Of a stretch of 64,000 nucleotides of DNA, positions 49,535-57,856 are shown in pieces. The DNA is from DAOUAT01 sp964551735 (GTDB taxonomy: Bacteria > Chloroflexota > Anaerolineae > CG2-30-64-16): assembly GCA_964551735.1 (NCBI GenBank), contig CAZKEF010000015.1, forward strand, positions 62,001 to 126,000, in the 5' to 3' direction. Position numbers and translations under genes: made by a program. Position 1 is the stretch's first letter. The number at the start of each line of letters is the position of its first letter. Below the pieces are notes generated by a model, which made no database searches, was not told the DNA's origin, and was given only the letters and a program-made list of their open reading frames with translations.

Positions 49535-50769
49535 AGAAAACCCTTTCCCTTGGTCAGTTGCTGGGCCTCAACACCTATTGGGTGGGCCTATCCTTCATGT
49601 GGAACGTGCTGCACCCCATCGTCCTGCCCGCGGTACTGCTCAACTTCGTGGCGGACGACCGCAAGAACACCACCCTGGGCCTGCTCACCTTCATCGGCCT
49701 GGTGATCGCGATGGTCGTCCAGCCCACCTCCGGCGCGCTCAGCGACGGCTGGGTCTCCCGCTACGGTCGGCGGCGGCCGCTGATGGTGCTCGGCACCGCG
49801 TTCGACTTCATCTTCCTGGCGCTGCTGGCCTGGGCCGGCGGCCTGACTTGGCTGTTCGTCGGGTACATCGGCCTGCAGTTCAGCTCCAATATCGCGCACG
49901 GCCCGGCCCAGGGCCTGCTGCCCGACGTCGTCCCCCAGCAACAGATCGGCGCGGCCAGTGGGCTGAAGATCTTCATGGATATGTTCACCACCGCAGCCGC
50001 CACCCTGGCCGCCGGCTTCCTGCTCGACCCCCAGACGCGCGACCCCACCCTGGTCATGGGGCTGGTGATGGGCCTGCTGTTCGCCTCGACCCTTGTCACC
50101 GTCCTGGGTACGCATGAGGCGCCGGCCGGTGACCCCAACGCCCGTCGCGCGGCCTGGGCGGACCTGCGGCGCCAGTTCCGGGTGGACTTCCGCGCTAACA
50201 CCGCCTACTGGTGGCTGATCGCCCAGCGCTTCGTGTGTCTGCTGGGCATCTACGGCATCCAGCAGTTCGCGCAGTACTACATCCAGGACGTGCTGCGGCC
50301 CGAAAACCCCGTGCGCGATACCGGCGTGCTGATGGCTGCCATCATTCTTGCGCTGTTGATTCTGGCCGTGGCCGGCGGCCGCCTCACCGATCGCTTCGGC
50401 GCCCGGCAGATCACCACGGCCGCCGTGCTGATCATCGCGGTCGGCTGCCCGCTGCTGTTGCTCGGCCGTGACCTGCTGAGCCTGGCGCTCTATGGCGGTG
50501 TGCTTGGCGCGGGCATGGGGCTGTTCCTCACCGCCAACTGGGCGCAGGCCAACCGGCTGGCCCCGGCCGCCGAAGCGGGCAAGTACCTGGGCTTCACCAA
50601 TCTGGCCACGGCCGGCGCGGGCGCGCTCGCCCGGCTGGAAGGTCCGGTGATTGACGCGCTGAACAACGCCCGGCCCGGCGCCTGGCTCGGCTACACCGCT
50701 TTGTTCCTCTTCGGCGCGGTCTGCGCCCTGGCCAGCCTGCCGCTGCTGCGGAAAGTGGGGGAGGAGTAA
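49531..50769 (+). CDS. Major facilitator superfamily transporter (GPH/SLC45-like)
   Basis: A 412-residue protein with about twelve membrane helices. The loop after helix 2 reads GALSDGWVSRYGRRRP, the MFS signature, and its counterpart in the second half is GGRLTDRFGARQ. The N-terminus (LGLNTYWVGLSFMWNVLHPIVLP) and IGLQFSSNIAHGPAQGLLPDVVP resemble sugar/cation symporters of the SLC45/GPH type. The substrate is not determined. Its start is coupled by ATGA to the acyltransferase. AGAGGAG lies upstream of the ATG. Confidence 0.9.
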   Translation: MKKTLSLGQLLGLNTYWVGLSFMWNVLHPIVLPAVLLNFVADDRKNTTLGLLTFIGLVIAMVVQPTSGALSDGWVSRYGRRRPLMVLGTAFDFIFLALLAWAGGLTWLFVGYIGLQFSSNIAHGPAQGLLPDVVPQQQIGAASGLKIFMDMFTTAAATLAAGFLLDPQTRDPTLVMGLVMGLLFASTLVTVLGTHEAPAGDPNARRAAWADLRRQFRVDFRANTAYWWLIAQRFVCLLGIYGIQQFAQYYIQDVLRPENPVRDTGVLMAAIILALLILAVAGGRLTDRFGARQITTAAVLIIAVGCPLLLLGRDLLSLALYGGVLGAGMGLFLTANWAQANRLAPAAEAGKYLGFTNLATAGAGALARLEGPVIDALNNARPGAWLGYTALFLFGAVCALASLPLLRKVGEE

Positions 50770-50854
50770 CCACGAAGGCACAAAGACACGAAGAAGGAAC
50801 AAACCGAGTCACGCGCCCGTTTGTGATGTAGAAGCGCCTTATCTTCCGGAATCG

Positions 50855-50910
50855 AGGCTTTAGCCGGTTGGTAACTGGACGCGATCAACCAGCTTACCGG
50901 CTGAAGCCTC
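50855..50910. repeat. GAGGCTTTAGCCGGT palindromic element between the MFS and PBP genes
   Basis: GAGGCTTTAGCCGGT and ACCGGCTGAAGCCTC are imperfect 15-bp inverted repeats 26 bases apart, matching the copy inside hyuA at 10192-10241. The 183-base gap also opens with a CACGAAGGCACAAAGACACGA tract. Confidence 0.8.
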
Positions 50911-50951
50911 CATGCCAGAGTGCGTGCATATGGTGTTTTGGAGTCTTCGTG

Positions 50952-53741
50952 GTGAGCAAACACCCTCTCTCAACCCTGCTCCTCGTGCTGGCGCTCTTGC
51001 TTGCTGGCTGCGTGCCCATGGCGACGAACCAACTCGGTGAGCGGCCTGCGGCCGATCCGCTGGACGCGGTGGAGGCCTACCTCCAGCGCTACCAGCCCGG
51101 CCCTGCCCGGCGCGTCTTCCAGACGACGCGGCTCTACGACCGGCACGGCACGCTGTTAGCTGAACGGTGGGACGAGGGCCGGCGCACCTGGGTTGGGCTG
51201 GATCACATCTCGCAGCACCTGATCCAGGCCACCATCGCTACCGAAGACGCTACTTTCTACATCAATACCGGCGTGGACGCCGCGCGTATTTTCGGCGCGG
51301 CGTTCCGCAACGCGCAGGAAGGCGAGATCACGTCGGGTGCCAGCACCATCACCATGCAGCTCGCGCGCAACCTGTTCCTCGGCCCGGATCAGCGCTACAG
51401 CCAGGACATGGACCGCAAGATGCTGGAGGCCGGCCTGGCGCAAGAGTTGACGACGCTGTTCACCAAAGACGAACTGCTGGAGATGTACCTGAACCTGCTG
51501 AACTACGGCCATCTGGCCTATGGGCCCGAGGCCGCCAGCCAGGTCTACTTCGGCATTCCCGTGGCCGAGCTCACCCTGGCCCAGGCGACCCTGCTGGCCG
51601 GCATCCCCCAGCAGCCGGCCAGGCTGGATCCGCTCCGCGATCTGCCCGCGGCCAAAGCCCGCCAGCGCGTCGTGCTGGACATGATGGTGCGCCACGGCTA
51701 CCTTGCCCAGGCCGAGGCGGACGCGACCTACGCCGAGCCCGTGGCCCTCAACCCCGACGCCGACCGGGTCATCAACCTGGTTCCGCACTTCACCTTGTAC
51801 GTCGAGGACGTGATCGACGCGCGGCTGGGCGAGGGCATGGCGTCGCGCGGCGGCCTGACCATCACGACCACCCTCGACCTGCCCATGCAGGTCCTGGCGC
51901 AGGACGTGGTTGCCCGCAAGGTCAAGGAACTGAAACCGGTCCACGACCTGAGCAACGCCGCGCTGGTGGCGCTGCGGCCCTATTCCGGCGCGGTGCTGGC
52001 CCTGGTCGGCAGCGCCGACTTCTCGGATGCCAGCATCAGCGGCCAGGTGAACATCGCGCGGAGCCTGCGCCAGCCGGGCAGCGCCATCAAGCCGGTGCTC
52101 TACGCAGCCGCCCTGGCCGATAATCTGATCAGCCCCGCGACGGTGCTGTGGGACATCCCTGTGACCTTCGACGTGGGCAACGGATTGCAGTACAAGCCGG
52201 CCAACTATGACGGTATGTTCCACGGCCCGGTCACCGTGCGGACCGCGCTGGCCAACAGCTATAACATCCCCGCGATCAAGCTGCTGGACGCGGTGACCGT
52301 TGACCGCATGTTGCAGGCCGCCGAGGCGTTCGGCATCCGCAGCCTGGACCGGGGCAGCGGCTGGTATGGGCTGAGCCTGACCCTGGGCGGTGGCGAGGTG
52401 ACGCTGCTGGAGCTGACGGCCGCCTACGCCGCGCTGGCCAGCGAAGGCCAGGCGGTGGCGCCCGAGCCGATCCTGGCAGCCGTGGACAGCCGAGGCCGGC
52501 CAGTGGCTGCCGCGCCTAGCTTATCGGGTGAGCCGGTGCAGGCGGTTCCGCCCGCGGCCGCGTTCTTGGTCACCGATATCCTCAGCGACAATGCGGCGCG
52601 TGCGCCCATGTTCGGCGCCAACAGCCCCTTAAGGCTCAGCCGGCCTGCGGCAGCCAAGACCGGGACAACCGATGATTGGCGCGACAACTGGACGGTGGGC
52701 TACACCCGCTACCTGGTGGCCGGCGCGTGGGCGGGCAACGCGGACGGCCGGCCCATGAAGAAGATCAGCGGCGTGGCCGGCGCCGGCCCGATCTGGCACG
52801 ACTTCATGGAGCGGGTGCTGGCCGACCCTGCGCTGCTGGCGGCCCTAGATGCGCCGGCCGACCCGGCCGCGTGGGCTTTCGCGCCCCCGTTCGAGGTCGA
52901 GCAGCGCAGCGATTGCCCGCCCGGCCTGGCCTGCCGGGAGGGTGGCGAATACTTCTCCCGCGCCTGGCTGGACGCCGCGGGCGCGGCCGGGCCGCTGGCC
53001 GACAGCGTGACGCCTGTCGCATCCGCGCCCGTCTACGCCGCGCTGCCCGACGCCGGCCGTTGGACCGCGTACTGCCGGGTCGAGCCCGCGGCTGTACGCC
53101 CTTTGTTGGCGTTGCCTGATCGGCTGGGCCTGCCGACTGCGGCTGAAGAAGGCGCCGCGGCCGCCGCGGACGCCAGGACGGTGGACGAGCAGTTGGCCGC
53201 TGTCGCCTGGAGCCTGCGCCATCCCACCGCCGTGGACCTGGGGCCGTGCGACGCGCTGGCGGATCTCATCCCCCGCGCCCTGGCCAGCGACCCGAAGCCC
53301 GGCGACGAGGCGCTGCAGGTGATGGTGGACCTGGCCGCGGCCTTGGATCCTGCGGCCGGGCCCGTGCCCGGCGACACAGCGCTGCCCGTCCAGGTCGTCG
53401 CGCCGGGTGATCACCGCTACGTGGCCCAGGGGATCGCGCACCACGACCAGTGCCCCGGCTACTACATCGTTGGCCAGGTGATCAACCGTGCCGGTGGGCC
53501 AGTGGCGGGCGTGCACATCGTACTGGTGGATGAATGGGGCAACCGGGCCGACGCGTGGAGCAAGGGCGGGGAGAGCGACTATGGCCGCTACGACTTCCCC
53601 ATCAACAGCTTCGCTAACCGCTACACCCTGACCGTGGTGGACGGCGCGGGCAGCCCGATCAGCGCGGGGGTCGTTATCGAGCACCTTCAGGGCAGCGGCG
53701 GCGCCAGTCCTTGTCATACGGTGAATTGGGTGGGGGGGTGA
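50952..53741 (+). CDS. Class A penicillin-binding protein (transglycosylase/transpeptidase)
   Basis: A 929-residue cell-wall synthase. GTG at 50952 has GGAG 8 bases upstream. The start is a lipoprotein-type signal (LALLLAGC, Cys20) rather than a plain membrane anchor. The GT51 domain has Glu98-Asp99 in EDATFYINTG, GASTITMQLARN and ELLEMYLNLLNYG. The transpeptidase domain has Ser377 (PGSAIKP), SYN in ANSYNIPAIKL and KTG at 569 (AAKTGTTDDW). After about residue 620 comes a Cys-containing extension and a carboxypeptidase-regulatory-like beta domain (GQVINRAGGPVAGVHIVLVDEWGN). With MltG in the same neighbourhood it indicates active peptidoglycan synthesis. Confidence 0.93.
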   Translation: MSKHPLSTLLLVLALLLAGCVPMATNQLGERPAADPLDAVEAYLQRYQPGPARRVFQTTRLYDRHGTLLAERWDEGRRTWVGLDHISQHLIQATIATEDATFYINTGVDAARIFGAAFRNAQEGEITSGASTITMQLARNLFLGPDQRYSQDMDRKMLEAGLAQELTTLFTKDELLEMYLNLLNYGHLAYGPEAASQVYFGIPVAELTLAQATLLAGIPQQPARLDPLRDLPAAKARQRVVLDMMVRHGYLAQAEADATYAEPVALNPDADRVINLVPHFTLYVEDVIDARLGEGMASRGGLTITTTLDLPMQVLAQDVVARKVKELKPVHDLSNAALVALRPYSGAVLALVGSADFSDASISGQVNIARSLRQPGSAIKPVLYAAALADNLISPATVLWDIPVTFDVGNGLQYKPANYDGMFHGPVTVRTALANSYNIPAIKLLDAVTVDRMLQAAEAFGIRSLDRGSGWYGLSLTLGGGEVTLLELTAAYAALASEGQAVAPEPILAAVDSRGRPVAAAPSLSGEPVQAVPPAAAFLVTDILSDNAARAPMFGANSPLRLSRPAAAKTGTTDDWRDNWTVGYTRYLVAGAWAGNADGRPMKKISGVAGAGPIWHDFMERVLADPALLAALDAPADPAAWAFAPPFEVEQRSDCPPGLACREGGEYFSRAWLDAAGAAGPLADSVTPVASAPVYAALPDAGRWTAYCRVEPAAVRPLLALPDRLGLPTAAEEGAAAAADARTVDEQLAAVAWSLRHPTAVDLGPCDALADLIPRALASDPKPGDEALQVMVDLAAALDPAAGPVPGDTALPVQVVAPGDHRYVAQGIAHHDQCPGYYIVGQVINRAGGPVAGVHIVLVDEWGNRADAWSKGGESDYGRYDFPINSFANRYTLTVVDGAGSPISAGVVIEHLQGSGGASPCHTVNWVGG

Positions 53742-53809
53742 GGGTTAAGAGTGGAAATGGGTTCCGAAGTGTCCCGCCGTCCCCACTCGTTTAGACGGGT
53801 TTCCCAGCC

Positions 53810-54925
53810 TCAATCCCCAAAGGTAATCCCCAGATCCCGCGCGGTCAACACGGTGTCGCCGTCCAGCGGCACCGTCTTCATGCGCTGCGTGGCTTCCTCC
53901 AACGGCACGTAGCGCACGTCGGGGGGATCCAGCGCTACCATGACGCCGGCTCGCCCCTCGGCCAGCCCGCGCACCGCGGCCGAGCCGAAACGGAGCGCGA
54001 TGAGGCGGTCGGCCGCGGTCGGGGTGCCCCCGCGCAGCAGGTGTCCCAGCGTCGCCACGCGGGTCTCCTTGCCGGTCATCTCCTGCAACTGGGCGCCGAC
54101 GACTTCGCCGACCCCACCCAGGCGCTCGGCCCGGCCGACTTCGTGAGCCAGCACAGTGACCGAGCCGTCCATCGGCGCTGCGCCCTCGGCCACCATCACC
54201 ATGGTGAAGTGATGCCCCCCGGCGTCGCGTTCGCGCACTTTGTCGGCCACTCTACGGATGTCGTAGGGGATCTCGGGGATCAAGATCGCGTCGGCCGAGC
54301 CGGCGATCCCGGCGTGGAGCGCGATCCAGCCTGCGTAGCGGCCCATGACCTCCACCACCATCACGCGGCCATGCGACGCCGCGGTCGAATGCAAGCGGTC
54401 CAGGCATTCGGTGGCAAACGCGACCGCGGTGTCGAACCCGAAGGTGACCACCGTCTTATCCAGGTCGTTGTCGATGGTCTTGGGCACGCCGATCACCCGC
54501 AGCCCCTTGGCTGACAACGCGTTGGCGATGGCCATCGAGCCGTCGCCGCCGATGGAGATCAGCGCGTCCAGTCCATGTTGGCTGAACCTCGTCACTAGCT
54601 CGCCGGTGCGGTCCACTGCGCGCACCTGGCCGTCCGGCCCGGTCACGGGGTAGTGGAGCGGGCTGCCGCGGTTGGTGGTGCCCAGGATGGTGCCCCCCAA
54701 GTGGGTGATGCCGCGCACCCGCTCGCGCGTCAGGTGGATCAGCCCGCCGTTGGGATAGTGGTCCGGCTGCATCAGGCCGTTGAAGCCGTCACGGATGCCC
54801 CAGGCCTCCCAGCCGTGGTTGATGGCGGAGATGACGGCCGCCCGGATGACGGCGTTCAGGCCCGGCGCGTCCCCGCCGCCGGTGCTGATAGCGACTTTTC
54901 GGATCGGTGTCGTGTGTGCGGTCAT
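53810..54925 (-). CDS. pfkA: 6-phosphofructokinase
   Basis: A 371-residue glycolytic kinase. ATG at 54925 (MTAHTTPIRKVAIS) follows GGAGG. Motifs are STGGGDAPGLNAVI, GGDGS at 126-130, PKTIDNDLDKT at 148-158 and MVVEVMGRYAGWIAL. Gly after GGD usually marks ATP use, whereas PPi enzymes carry Asp there; the Lys in PKTIDND is the variant found in the group III (actinobacterial/PPi-like) clade. So ATP is the likely donor, but the clade is mixed. It catalyses fructose-6-phosphate to fructose-1,6-bisphosphate. It stands alone. Confidence 0.93.
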   Translation of the reverse strand: MTAHTTPIRKVAISTGGGDAPGLNAVIRAAVISAINHGWEAWGIRDGFNGLMQPDHYPNGGLIHLTRERVRGITHLGGTILGTTNRGSPLHYPVTGPDGQVRAVDRTGELVTRFSQHGLDALISIGGDGSMAIANALSAKGLRVIGVPKTIDNDLDKTVVTFGFDTAVAFATECLDRLHSTAASHGRVMVVEVMGRYAGWIALHAGIAGSADAILIPEIPYDIRRVADKVRERDAGGHHFTMVMVAEGAAPMDGSVTVLAHEVGRAERLGGVGEVVGAQLQEMTGKETRVATLGHLLRGGTPTAADRLIALRFGSAAVRGLAEGRAGVMVALDPPDVRYVPLEEATQRMKTVPLDGDTVLTARDLGITFGD

Positions 54926-55040
54926 ATTGCAGGCCTCCGATAGCGCGTTTATATCACGGATAGTAGCATAACAGAGAGGTAGAAGCCAAGCTGAGGGAGC
55001 GCTTCGACAGGGCGAAATCATGTTGCATCCGGCGTCATCG

Positions 55041-55171
55041 GCCGGCAGTTGAAACTGCGCCTACCTTTGCAAAGTCCATCCTTCGACGTGCTCAGGACAG
55101 GCTCTGCGTGGACTGCGTTCGAGTCGGCGCAGGCCGACTTCGCAAGGGTAGCCGCAACTTCAGTTGCCAGG
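55041..55171. repeat. 131-bp inverted-repeat element with a nested repeat
   Basis: Left arm GGCAGTTGAAACTGCGCCTA (continuing to 55076) and right arm starting GACTTCGCAAGGGTAGCCGC (to 55168) are imperfect inverted repeats of 33 bases. Between them sits CCTTCGACGTGCTCAGGACA, the same type of repeat as the nuoEF insertion. The element fills most of the 298-base gap between the phosphofructokinase and metallo-hydrolase genes. Confidence 0.78.
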
Positions 55172-55223
55172 CCGAGCGCGTGCCACACAATGAAATCGCC
55201 CGGATCCGCCAGGGCCGGCGAGC

Positions 55224-56063
55224 TTAGTCTGTTCCGAACTCAATGGCCGTTCCGGCGGGGCCGGAGCGCACCTTCGCGGCGCCCAACCTCCCCGCGAGGG
55301 CCAGGAAGGCTGTCTCGCCGGTGCAGTGGCCGGGATAGACGTCTGCCAGCGCAGGCATGGCCGCCAGCCGGCCGGCAGTGCGGCGCAGGTCGTCGTCCGT
55401 GACGTTTGCCAGGTGCAGCCCGCCGGCGATCAGCGCGATAGGGCCGTCGAAATGGCGGGTGACGTGCGCCAGCGTGTTGAGCAGGCCGGCGTGGCAGCAG
55501 CCGCAAAGCAACGCCAGGCGACCGGCCGCCCTCAGCACCAGCGCCATGTCGTCGCGGTAGGCATCCGCGACCAGATCATCCCCCTCGGCCATCAGGAGCG
55601 CCTTGCTGCTGCCCTGGAACTCAGGGCGGTACGTGATCGCCCCGGTTGTCCAGACGCCGGCCGCCACCTCCTGCGGCGCATCGCTCAGCTTCAGGTCAAA
55701 ACGGTCAGCCAACGCCTCCTTGCTCAGGGGCACGCCGATGCGTTTCGGTGGGCCATCCCGCTGGCTGAATCGTTCTCGGAACAGGTCGGCGTTGGCGAAA
55801 AGGGGGATGCCTGGCCGGAGCAGCGGGCTGAGGGCCGGCAACCCCCCCGTGTGGTCATAGTGCCCGTGGCTGATGGCGATCGCGTCGATGGTGGCCGGCT
55901 CAATCCCCAGCAGCTTCAGATTGTGCAGCAGCACGATCCCGCTCTGACCGGTGTCAAAGAGGACGCGCCGGCCGGCTGGCTCCACCAGGTAGGCCAGCCC
56001 GTGTTCGCCCCACAAGCCAGAGCTAGGCTGGACTGCGTTGTCAACCAGGCAGGTCAATCTCAT
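55224..56063 (-). CDS. Metallo-beta-lactamase-fold hydrolase (RFA-P synthase-like subgroup)
   Basis: A 279-residue protein. ATG at 56063 (MRLTCLVDN) follows AAGGA. The metal site is SHGHYDHTGG (His66, His68, Asp70, His71), with further ligands near CGCCHAGLLNTL and GGLHLAN. The N-terminus LTCLVDNAVQPSSGLWGEHG is characteristic of the subgroup often named 7,8-dihydropterin-6-methyl-4-(beta-D-ribofuranosyl)-aminobenzene-5'-phosphate synthase; most bacterial members have no proven substrate. It starts 20 bases after the stress-protein gene on the same strand, so they are probably cotranscribed. Confidence 0.88.
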   Translation of the reverse strand: MRLTCLVDNAVQPSSGLWGEHGLAYLVEPAGRRVLFDTGQSGIVLLHNLKLLGIEPATIDAIAISHGHYDHTGGLPALSPLLRPGIPLFANADLFRERFSQRDGPPKRIGVPLSKEALADRFDLKLSDAPQEVAAGVWTTGAITYRPEFQGSSKALLMAEGDDLVADAYRDDMALVLRAAGRLALLCGCCHAGLLNTLAHVTRHFDGPIALIAGGLHLANVTDDDLRRTAGRLAAMPALADVYPGHCTGETAFLALAGRLGAAKVRSGPAGTAIEFGTD

Positions 56064-56083
56064 GCCTACCGTTCCTTTCAGGT

Positions 56084-56989
56084 TCAACTCGGATTGCTCT
56101 CGGCCAAATCGGGCGGCCGGATCAGCAGGACGGGCAGCGGGCTGCGCCGGACGACCTCCAATGCCACGCTGCCGAGGAGCAGGCGCGCGACGCCGGTGCG
56201 GCCGTGGGTTGCCATCACGATCAACTGCGGCCCTAACGCCGCGGCGCGATAGACGATGACGTCTGCCGGCCAGCCCACCGGCACCATTGTATGCGCATTG
56301 ACACCGTTCTCATGCAATCGTTTGGCTACTTCCTCCAGGTACGCTTTGGCTCTGCGTTGTTCCTCTTGGAGGGATTCCTCGGCCAGAGCTGTCAGGGAAT
56401 AGTGGTAAGCCAGCACGGAAGGTTCTACAGTGCGCAATAACAAGATCGTCGCGCCGAAGGTGCGAGCCAGATCCGCGGCGTGCGGCAGCGCTGCTTCGGC
56501 AAGGGGCGACCCATCCAATGGCACGAGCAGCGCTGCTTGCGCCGCGTCTGGCTGCAGTGTGATAGTTTCGCCCGACGGGCGCACCAGCAGCACCGGCGCC
56601 GGGCTGCGCGCCAGCACCTGCTCGGCCACCGAACCATAGATCCAGCGCCCCAGGCCCGAACGGCCGTGCGTGCACATCACCACCAGGTCTGCCTTGTGCA
56701 GGCCTATCTCTAGTAAGATGGACTCCGCGGCCTCGCCGTAGGGCACGGCAACTTCGATGCTCAGGCCCTGCTCAGATAGCCCGGCCGCAAGCGTGGATAG
56801 GTATGTCTGGGCTTCTGCTACGGCCTGCACCTGTGCCTCGGTGGCATCGGCGCCCGGGAAGACTAAAGCATTGGCCGCTTGCATCAAGACTATCTGTGCT
56901 CGCATGGCCTGGGCCAGGGTAGTAGCTATCGGCAGCGCCCGTTCGCTGAATGAAGAACCATCCAACGGCACAAGTATTGTCTGGTACAT
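56084..56989 (-). CDS. Tandem universal stress protein (UspA-type)
   Basis: A 301-residue protein with two Usp domains (1-148 and 158-296). Each opens with the LVPLDGS strand-loop (TILVPLDGSSFSE, ALLVPLDGSPLAE) and ends with the ATP-binding G-2x-G-9x-G-S/T motif: HGRSGLGRWIYGSV and HGRTGVARLLLGSVA. Both therefore look ATP-binding. AAAGGAGG lies before the ATG. Usp proteins support survival under starvation or redox stress. The metallo-hydrolase follows, and a His-rich protein and a CooT-like gene lie just upstream on the same strand. Confidence 0.94.
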   Translation of the reverse strand: MYQTILVPLDGSSFSERALPIATTLAQAMRAQIVLMQAANALVFPGADATEAQVQAVAEAQTYLSTLAAGLSEQGLSIEVAVPYGEAAESILLEIGLHKADLVVMCTHGRSGLGRWIYGSVAEQVLARSPAPVLLVRPSGETITLQPDAAQAALLVPLDGSPLAEAALPHAADLARTFGATILLLRTVEPSVLAYHYSLTALAEESLQEEQRRAKAYLEEVAKRLHENGVNAHTMVPVGWPADVIVYRAAALGPQLIVMATHGRTGVARLLLGSVALEVVRRSPLPVLLIRPPDLAESNPS

Positions 56990-57034
56990 GATGGTGCCTC
57001 CTTTCTCACATGCGATAGCAGTTGAGATACCTCC

Positions 57035-57259
57035 TCAGCCGTGGTGATGGTGGTGAGGATGATGTTCCAGCGGGCCGCCCAGCGCGTCTAACGCCTCGCT
57101 GAGCCGCGCGTTGGCCTCTACCATCAGTTGTGCCGCCGCCAGCAGCTTGGCCTCCGCCTTGCCCGCGGTCGCGGCATAGGCCTTGAATTCTTCAGCATGC
57201 TCGCCGTTGTGCTCGATCCAGTGCGGGAGCAACGTGCGCAGCTTTGTGTTATCGTCCAT
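57035..57259 (-). CDS. Small helical protein with histidine-rich tail
   Basis: A 74-residue protein. ATG at 57259 (MDDNTKLRTLLPHWIEHN) has GGAGG upstream. Two amphipathic helices (HWIEHNGEHAEEFKAYAATA and KLLAAAQLMVEANARLSEAL) are followed by the tail GGPLEHHPHHHHHG. His residues in the first helix (HWIEH, GEH) and in the tail could bind nickel, zinc or cobalt. I recall this small family beside CooT-type genes but not a function. Its start overlaps the CooT-like gene by 11 bases, so the two are coupled. Confidence 0.75.
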   Translation of the reverse strand: MDDNTKLRTLLPHWIEHNGEHAEEFKAYAATAGKAEAKLLAAAQLMVEANARLSEALDALGGPLEHHPHHHHHG

Positions 57260-57443
57260 GATCCGCCTCCATTGGTTCCAGTGATACGCGATGGGTGAGA
57301 AAGTCAATGCGCTGGAGACGCGCCGCTACCAGGTGTGGTTCCTCGAAAAACGTGGCATAGCGCACACCTTCCGGCACCGGCTCCAGCCAGATTACGTCAC
57401 GAGCAATTTCCTGATCGCCCAGGTACACTTTTGCCTGGCACAT
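57249..57443 (-). CDS. CooT-like small nickel-binding protein
   Basis: A 64-residue protein matching the CooT family: MCQAKVYLGDQEIARDVIWL, then a conserved EGVRYATFFEEPHLVAARLQ and terminal RVSLEP. Cys2 is the residue that, with the N-terminus, binds Ni(II) in Rhodospirillum rubrum CooT, a carbon monoxide dehydrogenase maturation protein. No CO dehydrogenase gene is in the window. AGGAGG lies 5 bases before the ATG. It is coupled to the His-rich protein, which suggests a nickel-handling pair. Its start overlaps the remnant tail of the glycosidase frame. Confidence 0.82.
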   Translation of the reverse strand: MCQAKVYLGDQEIARDVIWLEPVPEGVRYATFFEEPHLVAARLQRIDFLTHRVSLEPMEADHGR

Positions 57444-57856
57444 CTTGACCTCCTACAGTGCGTGTTAGCCGTGAATTGATGCAGCCAGCAGCCTTCTCGT
57501 ATAGAACCGGCGTCCCGTCTGCTCAGTCGTACATGCCGGAACAGCAGTTCGTCCCAGGCGCTGCCCGGCGTCTGGCAGTCGGGGATCGCACAACCGACCT
57601 CGAGCGCCAATTCGTTGTAGCCTGCCCGCAGCAGCCCGACCGGCACGGGCAGCGCCGCGCTCATCCACATATCGGCCCAGGTCTGGCTGGGCAGGTAGCC
57701 GATCGTCTGGCCGTTCAGCCTGACCCGGTTGGTGTGTTCGTGCCCCTCGTACTCCAGGCGCAGGATCCACGCATCGGTGCCGGGATCGCGCACGTAGAAC
57801 CCGCCCTGCCAAACCAGGCTCGGCTGGACGGCCCCGTACAGGGGCCGCAGCGGCGG
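57392..57856 (-). pseudogene. In-frame C-terminal continuation of the glycosidase after a UGA stop
   Basis: Directly after the TGA that ends the upstream gene, the same frame stays open for 154 codons. It begins PPLRPLYGAVQPSLVWQGG and includes DAWILRLEYEG, TNRVRLNGQTIGYLPSQ and AGYNELALEVG, a beta-sandwich pattern typical of the ancillary domain of such glycosidases. There is no plausible start of its own near the front. The last roughly 20 codons overlap the CooT-like gene and look non-coding, so the true end was probably nearer 57450. The stop may be a nonsense mutation, a sequencing error or a read-through site. Confidence 0.65.
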
